Origin: Siphonodentalium dalli | Lineage: Eukaryota; Mollusca; Scaphopoda; Gadilida; Siphonodentaliidae | Length of the DNA: 64,000 nt | Assembly: GCA_032622095.1 (NCBI GenBank) | Contig: CP136063.1 | Span: forward strand, 71,591,980 to 71,655,979 | Direction of reading: 5' to 3' | Shown: piece after piece, positions 59,201 to 64,000 of the stretch | How the letters are laid out: every line of letters begins with the position of its first letter | Numbering within the stretch: position 1 is the first letter of the stretch | The notes under the pieces: generated by a model | What the model was told of the DNA's origin: nothing | The model's input: only the letters and a program-made list of their open reading frames with translations | The model's database searches: none | Position numbers and translations under genes: made by a program

Positions 59201-62200
59201 TAGTAATGCTATACATCTATATATAGCAAAGTAAGTGGTATGGAGAGGTTAGTAACGCTATCAATAGGCAAGTACGGGGTATGGTGAGGTTAGTAATGCT
59301 ATACATCTATATATAGCAAAGTAAGGGGTATGGAGAGGTTATTAACGCTATCAATAGGCAAGTACGGGGTATGGTTATGTTAGTAACGCCACCAGTAGGC
59401 AAGTAATGGGTATGGAGAGGTTAGTAACGCTATCAGTAGGCAAGTAAGGGGTATGGAGAGGTTAGTAACGCTATAAAAAGGCAAGTACGGGGTATGTAGA
59501 GGTTAGTAACGCTATCATTAGGCAAGTACGGTGTATGTAGAGGTTATTAAGGCTATCACTAGGCAAGTACGGGGTATGGTGAGGTTAGTAGTGCTATACA
59601 TCTATATATAGGCAAGTACGGTGTATGGAGAGGTTAGTAACGCTATCAGTAGGCAAGTAAGCGGTATATATGGTGGGGCTAGTAACGCTTCAATTGGCAA
59701 GTTCGGGGTACGGTGAGGCTAGTAACGCCATCAATAGTCAAGTACGGGGTATGGGTGGGTTAGTAACGCTATCAATAGGCAAGTACGGGGTATGGAGCGG
59801 TTAGTAACGCTATCAATAGGCAAGTACGGGGTACGGTGAGGTTAGTAACGCTATCAGTAGGCAAGTACGGGGGTATAATGAGGTTAGTAATGCTATACTT
59901 ATAACTATAGCGAAGTAAGGGGTATGATGAGGTTAGTAACGCTATCAATAGTCAAGTAAGTGGGTGTGGAGGGGTTAGTAATGCTATAAAAAGGCAAGTA
60001 CGGGGTATGGTGAGGTTAGTAACGCTATCATTAGGCGAGTACGGTGTATGTAGAGGTTAGTAACGCTATCACTAGGCAAATACGGGGGTATAATGAGGTT
60101 AGTAATGCTATACATATAACTATAGCCAAGTAACGGGTATGGTGGGGCTAGTAACGCTTCAATATGCAAGTACGGGGTACGGTGAGGCTAGTAACGCCAT
60201 CAATAGGCAAGTACGGGGTATGGATGGGTTAGTAACGCTATCAATAGGCAAGTACGGGATACGGTGGGGTTAGTAACGCTATCAGTAGACAAGTACGGGG
60301 GTATAATGAGGTTAGTAATGCTATACATATAACTATAGCGAAGTAAGGGGTATATAGAGGTTAGTAACGCTATCAGTAGGCAAGTACGGGGGTATAATGA
60401 GGTTAGTAATGCTATACTTATAACTATAGCGAAGTAAGGGGTATGTAGAGGTTAGTAACGCTATCAATAGTCAAGTATGGGGGTATGGAGGGGTTAGTAA
60501 TGCTGTCAGTAGGCAAGTAAGGGGTATGGATAGGATAGTAACGCTATCAGTAGGCAAGTACGGGGCATGGTGAGGTTAGTAATGCTATCATTAGGCAAGT
60601 ACGGTGTATGATGAGGTTAGTAATGATATACATCTATATATAGCAAAGTAAGGGGTATGGAGAGGTTAGTAACGCTATCAATAGGCAAGTATGGGGGTGT
60701 GATGGGGTTAGTAATGCTATCAATATAGGCAAGTGCGGAGTATGGTGATGTTAGTAACGATATCAATAGGCAAGTATGGGGATATATGGTGAGGTTAGTA
60801 ACGCTATCAATATATATAGGCAAGTACGGGGTATATATGGTGGGGCTAGTAACGCTATAAATATATAGACAAGTACGGTGATATGGTGAGGTAAGTAACG
60901 CTATCCATATGCAAGTATGGGGGTATGATGAGGTTAGTAATGCTATACATCTATATATAGCAAAGTAAGGGGTATGGAGAGGTTAGTAACGCTATCAATA
61001 GGCAAGTACGGGGTATGGTGAGGTTAGTAACGCTATCGGTAGGCAAGTAAGGGGTATGGAGAGGTTAGTAACGCTATAAAAAGACAAGTACGGGGTATGG
61101 TGAGGTTAGTAACGCTATCAGTAGGCAAGTACGGTGTATGTAGAGGTTAGTAACGCTATCACTAGGCAAGTATGGGGGTATAATGAGGTTAATAATGCTA
61201 TACATATAAATATAGCCAAGTAAGGGGTATGGAGAGGCTAGTAACGCTATCAGTATGCAAGTAAGGGGTATATATGGTGGGGCTAGTAACGCTTCAATAG
61301 GCAAGTACGGGGGTACGGTGAGGCTAGTAACGCCATCAATAGGCAAGTACGGGGTACGGTGAGGTAAGTAACGCTATCAGTAGGCAAGTACGGGGGTATA
61401 ATGAGGTTAGTAATGCTATACATATAACTATTGCGAAGTAAGGGGTATGTAGAGGTTAGTAACGCTATCAGTAGGCAAGTGCGGGGTATAATGAGGTTAG
61501 TAATGCTATACATATAACTATAGCGAAGTAAGGGGTATGTAGAGATTAGTAACGCTATCAATAGGCAAGTAAGGGGGTATGGAGGGGTTAGTAATGCTAT
61601 CAGTAGGCAAGTAAGGGGTATGGAGAGGATAGTAACGCTATCAGTAGGCAAGTACGGGCTATGTTGAGGTTATTAGTGCTATACATCTATATATAGACAA
61701 GTACGGTGTATGGAGAGGTTAGTAACGCTATCAGTAGGCAAGTACGGGGGTATAATGAGGTTAGTAATGCTATATATATAACTATAGCGAAGTAGGGGTA
61801 TGTAGAGGTTAGTAACGCTGTCAGTAGGCAAGTATGGGGGTATGGATGGGTTAGTAATGCTGTCAGTAGGCAAGTAAGGGGTATGGATAGTATAGTAACG
61901 CTATCAATAGGCAAGTAAGGGGTATGGAGAGGTTAGTAATGCTATCAGTAGGCAAGTACGGTGTATGTAGAGGTTAGTAACGCTATCACTAGGCAAGTAC
62001 GGGGTATGGTGAGGTTAGTAGTGCTATACATATATATATAGGTAAGTACGGTGTACGGAGAGGTTAGTAACGCTATCAGTAGGCAAGTAAGGGGTATATA
62101 TGGTGGGGCTAGTAACGCTTCAATTGGCAAGTACGGGGTACGGTGAGGCTAGTAACGCCATCAATAGGCAAGTACGGGGTATGGATGGGTTAGTAACGCT

Positions 62201-64000
62201 ATCAATAGGCAAGTACGGGGTATGGAGCGGTTAGTAACGCTATCAATAGGCAAGTACGGGGTACGGTGAGGTTAGTAACGCTATCAGTAGGCAAGTACGG
62301 GGGTATAATGAGGTTAGTAATGCTATACTTATAACTATAGCGAAGTAAGGGGTATGTAGAGGTTAGTAACTATATCAATAGTCAAGTAAGTGGGTGTGGA
62401 GGGGTTAGTAATGCTATCAGTAGGCAAGTAAGGGGTATGGAGAGGTTAGTAACGCTATAAAAAGGCAAGTACGGGGTATGGTGAGGTTAGTAACGCTATC
62501 ATTAGGCAAGTACGGTGTATGTAGAGGTTAGTAACGCTATCACTAGGCAAGTACGGGGGTATAATGAGGTTAGTAATGCTATACATATAACTATAGCCAA
62601 TTAAGGGGTATGGAGAGGTTAGTAACGCTCTCAGTAGGCAAGTGCGGGATACGATGAGGCTAGTAACGCCATCAATAGGCAAGTACGGGGTATGGATGGG
62701 TTAGTAACGCTATCAATAGGCAAGTACGGGGTACGGTGAGGTTAGTAACGCTATCAGTAGGCAAGTTCGGGGGTATAATGAGGTTAGTAATGCTATACAT
62801 ATAACTATAGCGAAGTAAGGGGTATGTAGAGGTTAGTAACGCTATCAGTAGGCAAGTACGGGGGTATAATGAGGTTAGTAATGCTATACTTATAACTATA
62901 GCGAAGTAAGGGGTATGTAGAGGTTAGTAACGCTATCAATAGTCAAGTAAGTGGGTATGGAGGGGTTAGTAATGCTATCAGTAGGCAAGTAAGGGGTATG
63001 GAGAGGATAGTAACGCTATCAGTAGGCAAGTACGGGGTATGGTGAGGTTAGTAATGCTATCATTAGGCAAGTACGGGGTATGGTGAGGTTAGTAGTGCTA
63101 TACATCTATATATAGCAAAGTAAGGGGTATGGAGAGGTTAGTAACGCTATAAAAAGGCAAGTACGGGGTGTGGTGAGGTCAGTAACGCTATCAGTAGGCA
63201 AGTACGGTGTATGTAGAGGTTAGTAACGCTATCACTAGGCAAGTACGGGGGTATAATGAGGTTAGTAATGCTATACATATAACTATAGCGAAGTAGGGGT
63301 ATGTAGAGGTTAGTAACGCTGTCAGTAGGCAAGTATGGGGGAATGGAGGGGTTAGTAATGCTGTCAGTAGGCAAGTAAGGGGTATGGATAGGATAGTAAC
63401 GCTATCAGTAGGCAAGTACGGGGCATGGTGAGGTTAGTAATGCTATCATTAGGCAAGTACGGGGTATGATGAGGTTAGTAATGATATACATCTATATATA
63501 GCAAAGTAAGGGGTATGGAGAGGTTAGTAACGCTATCAATAGGCAAGTATGGGGGTGTGATGGGGTTAGTAATGCTATCAATATAGGCAAGTGCGGAGTA
63601 TGGTGATGTTAGTAACGATATCAATAGGCAAGTATGGGGATATATGGTGAGGTTAGTAACGCTATCAATATATATAGGCAAGTACGGGGTATATATGGTG
63701 GGGCTAGTAACGCTATAAATATATAGACAAGTACGGTGATATGGTGATTTAAGTAACGCTATCCATATGCAAGTATGGGGGTATGATGAGGTTAGTAATG
63801 CTATACATCTATATATAGCAAAGTAAGGGGTATGGAGAGGTTAGTAACGTTATCAATAGGCAAGTACGGGGTATGGTGAGGTTAGTAACGCTATCGGTAG
63901 GCAAGTAAGGGGTATGGAGAGGTTAATAACGCTATAAAAAGGCAAGCACGGGGTATGGTGAGATTAGTAACGCTATCAGTAGGCAAGTACGGTGTATGTA
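50261..64000 (+). repeat. Splice-donor minisatellite, right array (runs off window)
   Basis: Uninterrupted array of the same unit family, about 13.7 kb and roughly 310-330 units by length. It begins at the exon 6 donor. Large higher-order repeats are visible: about 2.5-2.6 kb blocks at 51239-53835, 54835-57350 and 57351-59857, nearly identical, with one 82-bp (two-unit) deletion in the later copies. A copy of 50594-51239 is inserted at 54190-54835. A further duplicate pair is at about 60617 and 63475 (2858 bp apart). No inserted transposon is seen. Minus-strand ORFs up to 132 codons are repeat by-products. Confidence 0.95.
51239..59857 (+). repeat. Higher-order repeat, three ~2.5 kb copies
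   Basis: Copy 1 51239-53835, copy 2 54835-57350, copy 3 57351-59857. Offsets between matching segments are 3596 or 3514 (copies 1-2) and 2517 (copies 2-3). A 1 kb spacer at 53836-54834 is itself made of a partial copy (53836-54190) joined to a duplicate of 50594-51239. Differences are sparse single bases, so amplification is recent or ongoing. Confidence 0.85.

Overview
The window is animal (eukaryotic) DNA: AT-rich, gene-poor, with short exons flanked by GT/AG splice sites, long introns and many inverted-repeat transposons. Several dispersed repeats, including the (CGTC)n-tailed family and the 'aagtcgaaagggttaataa' family, look like repeats I associate with molluscs and other lophotrochozoans. 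A mollusc is my best guess, inferred and not proven.

The only host gene I can support is a classical short-chain dehydrogenase/reductase resembling NAD+-dependent 15-hydroxyprostaglandin dehydrogenase. It is present as two head-to-tail copies on the + strand, about 43 kb apart. The left copy enters already under way: exon 5 (1781-1857), exon 6 (7163-7308) and terminal exon 7 (35862-35994). The right copy shows exons 1-6 (37226-37318, 41510-41633, 42143-42255, 43716-43803, 44770-44846, 50115-50260); its exon 7 lies beyond the window. All junction phases agree. Right exons 1-6 plus left exon 7 total 774 nt (257 codons and a stop), a normal length for this family. TGxxxGxG, NNAG, Ser and YxxxK motifs are all present.

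Intron 6 dominates the window. It is filled by a G-rich minisatellite of roughly 41-49 bp units that starts exactly at the exon 6 5' splice site. Each unit carries a copy of that splice donor (AG|GTTAGTAAC). The array occupies 7309-12345 and 25507-32560 in the left copy and 50261-64000 (running off the edge) in the right copy. The first ~850 bp of the array is colinear between gene copies; beyond that each has expanded by its own higher-order duplications.

The left array is split by a 13.2 kb insertion (12346-25506) that landed inside one repeat unit. It holds a ~3.78 kb TIR element (12382-16160), a decayed minus-strand non-LTR retrotransposon (16209-20712) and a second, 5'-truncated copy of the TIR element (20713-24468), followed by AT-rich tandem repeats. 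The TIR element carries dense interleaved GATATC/GGATCC palindromes, a long foldback and an exon-like segment ending in a splice donor.

The remaining DNA is intronic or intergenic: foldback/MITE-like elements, several short tandem arrays, homopolymer C/G tracts and a vestigial exon 4 fragment. I found no tRNA, rRNA, CRISPR or prokaryotic feature.
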